Below, one piece after another: positions 35,738 to 43,988 of a stretch of 64,000 bases of DNA. The notes below the pieces were generated by a model. The model searched no databases and was not told the DNA's origin. It saw only the letters and a program-made list of their open reading frames with translations. Position 1 is the stretch's first letter, and each line of letters opens with the position of its first letter. The stretch covers positions 682,001-746,000 of the forward strand of contig AP025582.1 in assembly GCA_022846075.1 (NCBI GenBank), written 5' to 3'. Origin of the DNA: Oscillospiraceae bacterium (lineage in GTDB: Bacteria > Bacillota > Clostridia > Oscillospirales > Oscillospiraceae). The translations under genes were made by a program, and so were the position numbers.

Positions 35738-36508
35738 ATGGAGACCTATACGATCCGTCCCATCTGCGCCGGTATCTTCGGCGCCGCTGAAAAATCCAAC
35801 TTCTCCTATCAAAAAGACGCGGGGACCAAGCTGGCCGCCCCCATCCTCATGTACCTGGTCCAGGGCAGGGACACCTGCATGCTGGTGGATACCGGCTGCT
35901 GCGGCGAGGCGTGGGCCGCCCAATACCACCACCCCCTCACCCAGACCCCGGAGATGGAGCCCGTCCGGGCCCTGCGGGATCTGGGGGTGGAACCGGAAGA
36001 GGTGACGGTCATCGTCAACACCCATCTCCACTGGGACCACTGCTTCAACAACCACCGGTTTCCCAACGCCCGTATCTATGTCCAGCGGCGGGAGGTGGAG
36101 TTCGCCCTGGCCCCGGTCCCCACCCAATACACCTATTACGAGTCGCCCCAGCTGGGGATGACGCCCCCCTGGGCCAAGGCGATGGACCGTTTGGAGGTGG
36201 TGGACGGAGACTTCCGGCTCCAGGAGGGGATCGACCTGATCTTCGCGCCCGGACACACCCCGGGCTTCCAGTGTGTCCGCATCCAGACCGAGGACGGGCC
36301 CTACCTGATCGCCAGCGACTGCGTGGGCCTGATCGAGAATTGGGAGGAGAACCTGACCCATGGGCTGCCCACGCCCTCGGGCATCCACGTGGACCTGCGG
36401 GAGTACTACGACACCATCCGACGCCTCCTCCCCCTGGCGGACGCGGCCCACATCCTTCCGGGCCACGACGCCAGGGCCCTGGAGCACAGCGTCTATCCGC
36501 CGCGCTGA
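35738..36508 (+). CDS. Metallo-beta-lactamase-fold hydrolase (AHL-lactonase-like family)
   Basis: The 256-residue protein has the dinuclear zinc motif NTHLHWDHCFNN near residues 93-104, the later His in APGHTPGFQ, the Asp in IASDCVG and a final His in PGHDAR. The arrangement matches the lactonase/thioesterase branch often labelled N-acyl homoserine lactonase family. Given its sigma-54 promoter and neighbourhood, a lactone or CoA-thioester of the local pathway is a likelier substrate than a quorum signal; this is inference. AAAGGAG precedes the ATG at 35738. Confidence 0.87.
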   Translation: METYTIRPICAGIFGAAEKSNFSYQKDAGTKLAAPILMYLVQGRDTCMLVDTGCCGEAWAAQYHHPLTQTPEMEPVRALRDLGVEPEEVTVIVNTHLHWDHCFNNHRFPNARIYVQRREVEFALAPVPTQYTYYESPQLGMTPPWAKAMDRLEVVDGDFRLQEGIDLIFAPGHTPGFQCVRIQTEDGPYLIASDCVGLIENWEENLTHGLPTPSGIHVDLREYYDTIRRLLPLADAAHILPGHDARALEHSVYPPR

Positions 36509-36521
36509 GCGCCATTGCCAA

Positions 36522-36558
36522 AAAGAGAGCCGGGCTGTTTGGCCCGGCTCTCTCTTTG
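36522..36558. terminator. Bidirectional terminator between the hydrolase and the activator gene
   Basis: AAAGAGAGCCGGGC pairs with GCCCGGCTCTCT around a TGTTTG loop, with A- and T-rich flanks, between convergent genes. Confidence 0.9.
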
Positions 36559-36563
36559 TTTTC

Positions 36564-38525
36564 TCAGATCCCGCGCTCCTCCTCGCCCTCGGCGTACCGC
36601 CGCCACAAAGTGGTGCGCCCGATCCCCAGCTGCTTGGAGGCCAGCGTGCGGTTGTTGCCGCAGCGCTCCAGGATGGCGCTGATATACTGCTGCTCCGCCT
36701 CCTCCATGGCCCCCTTCAGGGGAAGGTTGGCCTCGATGTCCAGGCTCACCGTGTCCCGCGCGGCGGACACGTAGCTGTCGATGACCATTCGGAGGTATTG
36801 GCGGGCCTCCTCCCCCTGGCCCGCGGTCTGGAGCAGAGCGATGCGGGCGCAGACGCTGGACAGCTCCCGGACATTTCCCGGCCAGCGGTAGCCCCGCAGG
36901 CGCTTGAGCTGCTCGTCCACGCTCTTTTTGATCCCGACGGCGTGGGAGGAGATGCCCATCCCCTCCAGAAAGTGCTCGCACAGGAGGGGGATATCCTCCC
37001 GCCTGTCCCGCAGGGGGGGCACCTTCACGTTGAAGATGTTCAGCCGGTAGTAGAGGTCCTCCCGAAACTCTCCCTTGGAGACCAGCGTCCCCAGGTCCTT
37101 GTTGGTGGCGGAGATGACCCGGCAGTTCACCGAGATGATCTTGTCATCCCCCACCCGCATGACCTCCTTTTCCTGGAGGACCCGCAGGAGCCGGGACTGG
37201 AGGTACTTGGGCATCTCGCCGATCTCATCCAGGAAGATGGTGCCGTTGTGGGCCAGCTCGAAGAGCCCCTGCTTGCCCTCCCTCCGGGCGCCGGTGAAAG
37301 CCCCGGGGGCGTAGCCGAAGAGCTCGCTCTCCAGCAGTTGTTCGGGGATGGCGGCGCAGTTGACGGTGACGAAGGGCCCCACCGACCGGGAGCTGGCGCT
37401 GTGGATGCTGTGGGCGAAGAGCTCTTTGCCGGTGCCGGATTCCCCCTCGATGAGGACGGAGGAGTCGGTCTGGGCGTAGAGGGCGGCCAGCTTTTTGGCC
37501 GTCTCCATGGCGTGGGTGGAGCCGATGATGCTGTCGAAGGTATATTTGGCCTGAAAGCCCTTTTGGTTCAGCTGGCGGCGGATCTGGCCCTCCAACTGCT
37601 GGATCTTGGTCACGTCCTGAAAGGTGCTGACCAGGCCGATGAAATTTTGGTCCATGTAGATGGGGATGTGGTTGGTGCTCAGGGTGATGTTCCAGGCCCG
37701 CTCCAGCTGGTTGAGCTCCGGCTTCTGCTGGTGGAGCGCCGTCAGGGCCCGGTCTCCGATGGAGATGTCGTGGATGTTTTCCCCCACCAACTGCTGGTGG
37801 TTCAGCTTGAAGATGCCGGCGGCGGCGGGGTTAAAGACCGAGATGGTGCCCCGCTCGTCGGTAATGCAGATCCCCTCGGCCAGGGAGTCGAAGGCGATCT
37901 TCAGCCGGGTGGACTGCTTGCGCTCCTCCCGCTTGACCTGGATGATGGCGATGGCCTCGGTGAGGGCCTGGTAGATGGCCTCCCGGCCGGAGACGATCTC
38001 GATGCCCTCCATGCCCAGCTCCCTTGCGTAGGAAATGCCCTCCGCGCCGCCGATAAAGACCTGACAGCCGTCCGCCTTGGCCTCATTGGCCGCCTGCCGA
38101 AGCTCGGCCTGGTTGGTAAACAGATATTGGAAAATCTTTTTGCCAAACAGCTCGCCGATCTGCTCGGTGCCGAAAATGGCCCGCTGGTAGTTGCAGAAGG
38201 CGACCCGCTTGTACTCGGCGGGGAGGTCGGAGACCGACAGGGTGAGGTCGAAGGGGGTGATGGGGATGGAGATGACCGGGATGGAGGCGGCGTTTTTGAC
38301 GAAACGGCCGGTGCCGCCCCGGGTGAGGATCACGTCCACCTCCGCCTCGATGCGCTTGGCCTCCTCGGCGGCCTGCTCGAAGGAGGCGTAGATGTCCAAC
38401 AGCTGGATGTTGGTCCCCTCCACCAGCTGGGCCATGGCCCTGGACATGGCGGGGTAGGTGGCAATGAGCGCCACCGTGATCTTTTCGCTGGTCATCAGGG
38501 CCTTTCGGGAGGTTGCCAGATCCAT
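36564..38525 (-). CDS. PrpR-like sigma-54-dependent enhancer-binding protein
   Basis: The domain order is a PrpR_N-type effector domain (about residues 10-190), a PAS domain (about 205-310: FDSLAEGICITDERGTISVFN), an AAA+ sigma-54 activation domain, and a Fis-type HTH at the end (SKQLGIGRTTLWRRYAEG). The AAA+ part has Walker A GESGTGKE near 360, the GAFTGA loop that contacts sigma-54 near 408, and Walker B TIFLDEIGEMP. PrpR_N domains bind small organic acids such as 2-methylcitrate in known cases. GCGGGTG supports the ATG at 38525 over a GTG at 38534. Its HTH probably recognises the GTTTCA/TGAAAC repeats. Confidence 0.93.
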   Translation of the reverse strand: MDLATSRKALMTSEKITVALIATYPAMSRAMAQLVEGTNIQLLDIYASFEQAAEEAKRIEAEVDVILTRGGTGRFVKNAASIPVISIPITPFDLTLSVSDLPAEYKRVAFCNYQRAIFGTEQIGELFGKKIFQYLFTNQAELRQAANEAKADGCQVFIGGAEGISYARELGMEGIEIVSGREAIYQALTEAIAIIQVKREERKQSTRLKIAFDSLAEGICITDERGTISVFNPAAAGIFKLNHQQLVGENIHDISIGDRALTALHQQKPELNQLERAWNITLSTNHIPIYMDQNFIGLVSTFQDVTKIQQLEGQIRRQLNQKGFQAKYTFDSIIGSTHAMETAKKLAALYAQTDSSVLIEGESGTGKELFAHSIHSASSRSVGPFVTVNCAAIPEQLLESELFGYAPGAFTGARREGKQGLFELAHNGTIFLDEIGEMPKYLQSRLLRVLQEKEVMRVGDDKIISVNCRVISATNKDLGTLVSKGEFREDLYYRLNIFNVKVPPLRDRREDIPLLCEHFLEGMGISSHAVGIKKSVDEQLKRLRGYRWPGNVRELSSVCARIALLQTAGQGEEARQYLRMVIDSYVSAARDTVSLDIEANLPLKGAMEEAEQQYISAILERCGNNRTLASKQLGIGRTTLWRRYAEGEEERGI

Positions 38526-38540
38526 AAATATCACCCGCTT

Positions 38541-38566
38541 GTTTCAATTTTGCGCTATTTTGAAAC
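38541..38566. promoter_or_regulatory. Candidate activator site overlapping the activator's own promoter
   Basis: GTTTCA (38541-38546) and TGAAAC (38561-38566) are a perfect inverted repeat with 14 bases between. The site lies about 98 bases upstream of the sigma-54 promoter at 38664, and it covers the expected start site of the divergent activator gene. Confidence 0.65.
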
Positions 38567-38595
38567 AGCTTATCACATCGAAAATGGGTTGTCAA
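38567..38595 (-). promoter_or_regulatory. Sigma-A promoter of the activator gene
   Basis: On the minus strand a perfect TTGACA (38595-38590) and TAAGCT (38572-38567) are 17 bases apart. The -10 box directly abuts the TGAAAC half-site, so binding there should repress the activator's own transcription. Confidence 0.65.
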
Positions 38596-38663
38596 TTCGG
38601 GCTGGAGGTGAAATCGGAGGGAGGAGCGGACTTAATTCGACAAAATCCGGCAGGGAGAAAAGC

Positions 38664-38679
38664 TGGCATGCCGTTTGCT
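38664..38679 (+). promoter_or_regulatory. Sigma-54 promoter of the CoA-transferase/PrpF/AcnX operon
   Basis: TGGCAT-N5-TTGCT with GG (38665-38666) and GC (38677-38678) exactly 10 bases apart. It lies about 90 bases before the first gene of the five-gene operon. Confidence 0.85.
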
Positions 38680-38768
38680 TTTAATCTAGGCAGAGAACAG
38701 AGCGTACCCATTCCGGGCGGGCCGCCGGCCCGCGGCATCGCCAACGAACGAGAGGATGAGGCAGAACG

Positions 38769-39980
38769 ATGGAAGCAAAGGAAGCAAAGACGGCTGGACT
38801 GCTGGACGGATGCGTGGTGCTGGACCTGACACGGGTGCTGGCGGGCCCCTACTGCGGGATGCTGCTGGCGGACATGGGGGCCACGGTCATCAAGGTGGAA
38901 AACCCCAACGGCGGGGACGACACCCGCAAGATGGGGCCCTTCATCAACGACAACAGTGTCTACTACGCCAATTTCAACCGCAGCAAGATGGGCTGCACCC
39001 TGAACCTGAAGGACCCGGAGGGAAAAAAGCTGTTCCTGGAGCTGGTGAAAAAGGCCGACGTGGTCATTGAGAACTACCGCCCCGGCACCATGGAAAAGCT
39101 GGGGCTGGGGTATGAGGCGCTCAAGGTGGCCAACCCCGGCATCATCTACGGCGCGGTCTCCGGCTTCGGCCACACCGGCCCCCTCAGCAAGCGGGCCGGG
39201 TATGACATCGTGGGCCAGGCCATGGGCGGGCTGATGAGCACCACCGGGTGGCCCGACGGCCCGGCCACCCGGGTGGGCACCCCCATGGGCGACGTGCTGG
39301 GGGGACTGAACCTGGCTGTCGGGGTGCTGGCGGCGCTGGTGAACCGGCAGAAAACCGGGCTGGGAGAGATGGTGGATGTGGCGCTGGTGGACTCGGTGGC
39401 CTCCGCCATGGAGAACATCACCATGATCTATCAGGCCACGGGCCGGGTGCCCGAGCGCATCGGGAACCGCTATGAGTCCACCTATCCCTACGACTCCTTC
39501 CCGGCCAAGGACGGGGATGTGATCATCGCCGCCGGCAACAACAAGCTCTTCGGCATCCTCTGCGAGGTCATGGGGCGTCCGGAGCTGAAGGAGGACCCCC
39601 GCTTCCGGGAGATCAAGGACCGGGTGGCCAACCACGAACAGGTGCGGGAGGTGGTGTCGGAGTGGACCCGGCGGTACACCATCGATGAGATCGACGATAA
39701 GCTCAATTCCGCAGGCTGTCCGGCCAGCGCGGTGAACACCATCGACCGGCTGGTGAGAGACCCGCAGATCGCCGGGGCCCGGGAGATGTTCCCGGAGATA
39801 GACCAGCCCGGCATCGGGCGGCTCCAAATCACGGCGGCGCCCCAAAAGCTGACGCGGACCAAGGCCTGTCCCCGCAAGCCGGCCCCCCTGCTGGGGGAGG
39901 ACAACGAGGCGGTCTACGGCGGCCTGCTGGGCTTATCCGCCGAAGATCTCTGCCGCCTCACAGCCGCCGGTGTGATTTGA
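38769..39980 (+). CDS. Family III CoA-transferase (CaiB/BaiF type)
   Basis: The 403-residue protein matches CaiB/BaiF: it begins LLDGCVVLDLTRVLAGPYCGMLLADMGATVIKVE in outline, has the catalytic-Asp region (NFNRSKMGCTLNLKDPEG followed later by VDVALVDSV) and the GNRYESTYPYDSFPAKDG segment. These enzymes move CoA between carboxylic acids, forming for example itaconyl-, citramalyl- or succinyl-CoA. As first gene of the sigma-54 operon it may activate the imported acid or its product; the acid is unknown. GAGGATGAGGCAGAACG lies before the ATG. Confidence 0.92.
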   Translation: MEAKEAKTAGLLDGCVVLDLTRVLAGPYCGMLLADMGATVIKVENPNGGDDTRKMGPFINDNSVYYANFNRSKMGCTLNLKDPEGKKLFLELVKKADVVIENYRPGTMEKLGLGYEALKVANPGIIYGAVSGFGHTGPLSKRAGYDIVGQAMGGLMSTTGWPDGPATRVGTPMGDVLGGLNLAVGVLAALVNRQKTGLGEMVDVALVDSVASAMENITMIYQATGRVPERIGNRYESTYPYDSFPAKDGDVIIAAGNNKLFGILCEVMGRPELKEDPRFREIKDRVANHEQVREVVSEWTRRYTIDEIDDKLNSAGCPASAVNTIDRLVRDPQIAGAREMFPEIDQPGIGRLQITAAPQKLTRTKACPRKPAPLLGEDNEAVYGGLLGLSAEDLCRLTAAGVI

Positions 39981-40075
39981 GGCCATTCCCCAGGGGGGGG
40001 GGGCGGAAATATCCCGGAAGAGCCAGCCGCATACATGTACAACAAAAATTGGAACAGGAAAGGATCGATGACCAT

Positions 40076-41233
40076 ATGCATCCCCAAATGACGCCTTACA
40101 AAGTTGTGATCCACCGGGGCGGGACCAGCAAGGGCATTTTCATCAAGGAAAACGAGCTGCCCCGGGACCCGGCCCAGCGGGATCGGGTGATCCGCGGTAT
40201 TTTCGGCACGCCGGACATCCGGGAGATCGACGGCCTGGGCGGGGCGGACGTGCTGACCAGCAAGCTGGCCATCATCGGCCCCCCCACCCGGGAGGACGCC
40301 GACGTGGACTACACCTTCGCCCAGGTCAGCTTCGACACGGACCTGGTGGACTACGGCGGCAACTGCGGCAACATCTCCGCCGCCGTGGGCCCCTTCGCCA
40401 TCGACGAGGGGATGGTCCCCATCACCGAGCCGGTCACCCGGGTGCGCATCCACCAGGTGAACACCAACTGCATCCTGGTGGCCGACGTCCCCGTCAAGGA
40501 CGGCAAGGCCCAGGTCATGGGAGACTGTAAGTTGGACGGCGTCCCCGGTACCGGGGCCCGGATCATGCTGGACTTCGGCGATACGGCGGGCTCCACCACC
40601 GGGAAGATTCTGCCCACGGGGAACCCCGCCGACGTGATCCACGCCGAGGGGTACGGCGACTTCGAGGTTTCCATCGTGGACGCGGGCAACGTGGTGGTGT
40701 TCATCGAGGCCGCCAGCCTGGGGCTGAAGGGCACCGAGACCTGCGCCGAAATCGAGAAGGATAAGGCCCTTACCGACAAGATGGAGGCCATCCGGGCCGC
40801 CTGCACAGTAAAAATCGGCATGGCCGCCACGATTCGGGAGGCCACGGAGAAAAGCGCCTATGTCCCCTTCTTCGCCATCGTCAGCAAGAGTGCGGATTAC
40901 ACCGTGGCCATCGACGGCCACAAGGTGAAGGCGGAGGAGATCGACCTGGTCAGCCGCCTGAGCTTCATGCTCCACATGCACAAGACCTATCCCGGCACCG
41001 GTACGGTCTGCACCGGCGCGGCGGCCCGCATCCCGGGGACGCTGGTCTACAAGCAGCTCTCCGAGGAGGCCAAGGGCCGGAACATGTTCCGCATCGGCCA
41101 CCCCGGCGGCGTGATTGAAGTGGACGCCCAGGCCGCGGACCCCGAGGGGAGCGCCTTCCTCCGGCTGGCCTACGAGCGCACGGCCCGCCGCATCATGGAA
41201 GGGACCTGCTATGTGAAAAACGACCGCCTGTGA
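40076..41233 (+). CDS. PrpF-family isomerase (methylaconitate/methylitaconate isomerase-like)
   Basis: PrpF proteins have a diaminopimelate-epimerase fold and move double bonds in substituted aconitates, itaconates or oxalomesaconate. The motif order is YKVVIHRGGTSKGIFI at the start, VDYGGNCGNISAAVGPFAI and HPGGVIEVDA, with the catalytic-type Cys/Lys regions intact in 385 residues. The ATG at 40076 follows AAAGGA; the frame opens further upstream but crosses a poly-G tract. In Eubacterium nicotinate degradation a PrpF homologue acts next to a LeuCD-like dimethylmaleate hydratase, a combination that recurs in this regulon. Confidence 0.88.
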   Translation: MHPQMTPYKVVIHRGGTSKGIFIKENELPRDPAQRDRVIRGIFGTPDIREIDGLGGADVLTSKLAIIGPPTREDADVDYTFAQVSFDTDLVDYGGNCGNISAAVGPFAIDEGMVPITEPVTRVRIHQVNTNCILVADVPVKDGKAQVMGDCKLDGVPGTGARIMLDFGDTAGSTTGKILPTGNPADVIHAEGYGDFEVSIVDAGNVVVFIEAASLGLKGTETCAEIEKDKALTDKMEAIRAACTVKIGMAATIREATEKSAYVPFFAIVSKSADYTVAIDGHKVKAEEIDLVSRLSFMLHMHKTYPGTGTVCTGAAARIPGTLVYKQLSEEAKGRNMFRIGHPGGVIEVDAQAADPEGSAFLRLAYERTARRIMEGTCYVKNDRL

Positions 41234-41259
41234 CCGGGCGGAGAAAGGAAGTGTCGGCA

Positions 41260-41694
41260 ATGTCCCAGACAGTAGCTTGCCGCCCCATCAGCAAGGGCGT
41301 GGGCGAGGGGGAGGCCCTGGTCTGCCGCCAGCCCATCGGCTTCAATTTCGGCGTGGACGTGCCCAACGGCGTGATCACCGAGCACAACCATCAGCTGGAG
41401 GGGAAGTCCTTCCGGGGGAAGGTCCTTCTGTTCCCCCACGGGAAGGGGAGCACCGGCGGCTCCTATGTGGTATATCAGGTGGCCTGCGAGGGGACGGCCC
41501 CCGCGGCCATCATCAACCTGAATACAGAGACCATCATCGCCGTGGGCGCCATCATGGGGAAGATCCCCGTGGTGGACCACCTGGAGACCGACCCGTTTTC
41601 CATCATCGAGGACGGCGACTGGGTGAAGGTGGACGCCATCCGGGGGACGGTGACCGTCACCAAGAAAGGGGAGCTGCCGCATGAGGCTGACTGA
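41260..41694 (+). CDS. Aconitase X small (swivel, DUF126) subunit
   Basis: The 144-residue protein matches the swivel domain of aconitase X: it has CRPISKGVGEGEALVCRQPIGF at the start, FPHGKGSTGGSYVVYQ containing the conserved catalytic-type serine, and VVDHLETDPFSIIEDGDWVKVDA. AcnX enzymes known so far dehydrate cis-3-hydroxyproline or mevalonate 5-phosphate. GAAAGGAAG supports the ATG at 41260. It overlaps the large subunit gene by 14 bases, so the two subunits should be made in equal amounts. Confidence 0.9.
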   Translation: MSQTVACRPISKGVGEGEALVCRQPIGFNFGVDVPNGVITEHNHQLEGKSFRGKVLLFPHGKGSTGGSYVVYQVACEGTAPAAIINLNTETIIAVGAIMGKIPVVDHLETDPFSIIEDGDWVKVDAIRGTVTVTKKGELPHEAD

Positions 41695-42901
41695 CGAGCA
41701 AAAAAGGATGCGGGACGGCGGCCGGGGCGAGCCGGTCCAGGTGGCCATGGAGATGCTCTGCGCCCTGGGTGAGATTTACGGGGCGGAGGAGCTTATCCCC
41801 ATCAAGAGCGCCCACTGCGCCGGGCTGTCTCTCAAATCCCACGGCATCGCCGGGATGAAGTGGGCGGAGGACATGGCGGCCAAGGGGGCCCGGGTGGTCG
41901 TCCCTACCACCATGAACGTGATCGGAGTGGACCGCAGCCGGGACTTGGGCCTGCCCGCCGATTGGGTGGAGCCCCAGATGCGGATCGAGAGGGCTTACGA
42001 GGCCATGGGGTGCTTCGGCACCTCCTCCTGTGTGCCTTATTATTATAGCTTCCTGCCCCGGTTCGGCGAGCACATCGCCTGGGCCGAGTCCTCCGCCGTG
42101 GTGTTCACGAACTCCGTGCTGGGGGCCCGGGACAACCGGGAGGGGGGACCCAGCGCGTGGGCCGCCGGGATCACGGGCTTCACGCCGTGCTACGGCCTCC
42201 ACCTGGACGAGAACCGGAGGGGTGACATCCTGTTCCGGGTCACCGTCCCCCTCCACGGGATCACCGACTACGGGGCCCTGGGCAACTATGTGGGGAAGAT
42301 GGTGGGGGAGAAGATCCCCGTCTTTGAGGGGCTGGGCCGTCCCTCCACGGAGGAGCTGGTCTACTTCGGCTCCGCCCTGGCCTCGGCGGGAGGCGTGGCC
42401 CTCTTCCACGCCATAGGGCTGACCCCGGAGGCCCCCGACCTGGAGACGGTGTTCCGGGGAAAGCGGTACGAGGTGGTGGAGCTGGGTGAAAAGGAGCTGG
42501 CCCAGGGCTACGACAATCTGACCTCGGGGAAGAGCAGGGACGTGGACTTCGTGGCGCTGGGCTGTCCCCACTGCAGCTTGAATCAGGTGGCCCGGCTGGC
42601 CGGACTGCTTCAGGGCAAGAAGGTCAAGGACGGGGTGACCATGTGGATCCACACCAACATGGCGGTGAAGGCCATGGCCAAGGAGCTGGGGTACCAAAAG
42701 ATCATCGAGGACGCCGGCGCGGTGCTGACCCAGGATTTGTGCGTCGTGCTGGGAAACCCCGAAGTGCTGGGCTTTAAGACCATGGTCACCCACTCCCCCA
42801 AGATGGCCTTTTACGCGCCCGGGGGCAACGGCCTGGACGTGTGGTACGGAAACGAGGAGAAATGCGTCCGGGCGGCCGTCACTGGCCGCTGGGAGGATTG
42901 A
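41681..42901 (+). CDS. Aconitase X catalytic (DUF521) large subunit
   Basis: The 406-residue protein matches the AcnX large subunit, with Fe-S ligand-type cysteines in AHCAGLSLKSHG, CFGTSSCVPYY and LGCPHCSLNQ, and the conserved NSVLGARDNREGGPSAWAAGITG segment. With the DUF126 subunit it should form an oxygen-sensitive dehydratase. The partners here (CoA-transferase, PrpF isomerase, transporter) differ from hydroxyproline operons, and no proline racemase or ketimine reductase is nearby, so the substrate is probably not hydroxyproline. That is inference from context. Confidence 0.9.
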   Translation: MRLTDEQKRMRDGGRGEPVQVAMEMLCALGEIYGAEELIPIKSAHCAGLSLKSHGIAGMKWAEDMAAKGARVVVPTTMNVIGVDRSRDLGLPADWVEPQMRIERAYEAMGCFGTSSCVPYYYSFLPRFGEHIAWAESSAVVFTNSVLGARDNREGGPSAWAAGITGFTPCYGLHLDENRRGDILFRVTVPLHGITDYGALGNYVGKMVGEKIPVFEGLGRPSTEELVYFGSALASAGGVALFHAIGLTPEAPDLETVFRGKRYEVVELGEKELAQGYDNLTSGKSRDVDFVALGCPHCSLNQVARLAGLLQGKKVKDGVTMWIHTNMAVKAMAKELGYQKIIEDAGAVLTQDLCVVLGNPEVLGFKTMVTHSPKMAFYAPGGNGLDVWYGNEEKCVRAAVTGRWED

Positions 42902-42934
42902 CCGGGCGGGCATGCTCTTTGGGGAGGCGGGGAG

Positions 42935-43873
42935 ATGAATAACCTATATCTCTCCTTTTCCGCCCTGTTTCCCGTGTTCTTCTTTCTGGCCCTGGGCTAT
43001 TTTCTGCGGAAGATCGGCATGATGGACGACGGCTTTCTGCGAAAGCTGAACACCCTGGTCTACCATGTGCTCCTCTCCGCGCTCCTGTTCCGCAGCATCT
43101 ACACGGCCCGGGTGGAGGGGGGCTCCGCCGCCAAGCTGCTGGCCTTCGGCGTCCTGGTCAACGTGGCCGTATTCCTGCTGCTTATGGTCCTGGTGCCGGT
43201 GTTTGAAAAGGAGAACGCCCGGCGGGGCGTGATGGTCCAGGGCATCTTCCGGGGCAACTGCCTCCTGCTGGGGCTGCCGGTGCTGCAGTCCCTTTACGGA
43301 GGGGAGGATCTGGACCACGCCAGCATGCTGATCGCCGTGGTCGTGCCGCTGTATAACGTCCTCTGTGCCATTGCGCTGGAGGTGTTTCGCGGGCAGAGCA
43401 TCCGGCCTGGAAAGATCGGGCGGGAACTGTGCCGGAATCCTCTGCTGATCGCCGCCGCCCTGGCCCTGGCCCTGCGTCTGGCCCGGATCCGCCTGCCGGA
43501 GCTGGTGGTGGGGGCCCTCCGGGACCTGTCGGCCATCGCCACGCCCCTGGCCCTGCTGGTGCTGGGCGGGATGTTCCATTTCTCCCAGCTGCGTGGGAGC
43601 GGGGGAAGGATGGCGGTGTGCCTGGTGGGCAAGCTGATCCTGTTTCCCGCCCTGGTGACGGGCCTTGCCGTGCTGTGGGGCTTTCGGGGGGTGGACCTGG
43701 GGGCCCTGCTGGTCATGAGCGCCTCCTCCACGGCGGTGTCCTCCTTCAGCATGGCCCAGCAGGCCGGGGCCGACGGCGTCCTGGCGGGCCAGGTGGTGGT
43801 AGGGACCACCTTGTGTTCCATGCTCACCCTGTTTTTGTGGATATTCTGGCTCAAACAGCTGGCCCTGATCTAA
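42935..43873 (+). CDS. AEC-family (auxin efflux carrier-like) transporter
   Basis: The 312-residue protein has about ten membrane helices in two inverted halves, starting FSALFPVFFFLALGYFLRKIGM, as in bacterial AEC carriers, some of which move malate or malonate. GGGGAGGCGGGGAG precedes the ATG. It is the last gene of the sigma-54 operon, 33 bases after acnX. It is a candidate for uptake of a substrate or export of an end product, complementing the SSS symporter of the same regulon. Confidence 0.88.
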   Translation: MNNLYLSFSALFPVFFFLALGYFLRKIGMMDDGFLRKLNTLVYHVLLSALLFRSIYTARVEGGSAAKLLAFGVLVNVAVFLLLMVLVPVFEKENARRGVMVQGIFRGNCLLLGLPVLQSLYGGEDLDHASMLIAVVVPLYNVLCAIALEVFRGQSIRPGKIGRELCRNPLLIAAALALALRLARIRLPELVVGALRDLSAIATPLALLVLGGMFHFSQLRGSGGRMAVCLVGKLILFPALVTGLAVLWGFRGVDLGALLVMSASSTAVSSFSMAQQAGADGVLAGQVVVGTTLCSMLTLFLWIFWLKQLALI

Positions 43874-43929
43874 AAGGGGCCTCGGGGGTGTGGACGGAAG
43901 CTCCCCTGTGCCGCTCTACCAAGCGTAGG

Positions 43930-43958
43930 TTGCCCTTTCTCTCCATCTGGGGTATGCT
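43930..43958 (+). promoter_or_regulatory. Promoter of the XRE-desulfoferrodoxin gene
   Basis: TTGCCC (43930-43935) and TATGCT (43953-43958) have a 17-base spacer, about 30 bases upstream of the start. Confidence 0.65.
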
Positions 43959-43988
43959 GGGACCATGGAGAGAAAGGAGCCGAATGAG

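Noticed and set aside
38567-38663. A further TGAAAT half-site at 38609-38614, 50 bases before the sigma-54 promoter
   Set aside because: It lacks a partner GTTTCA at a suitable distance and has one mismatch, so it was not listed as an activator site.
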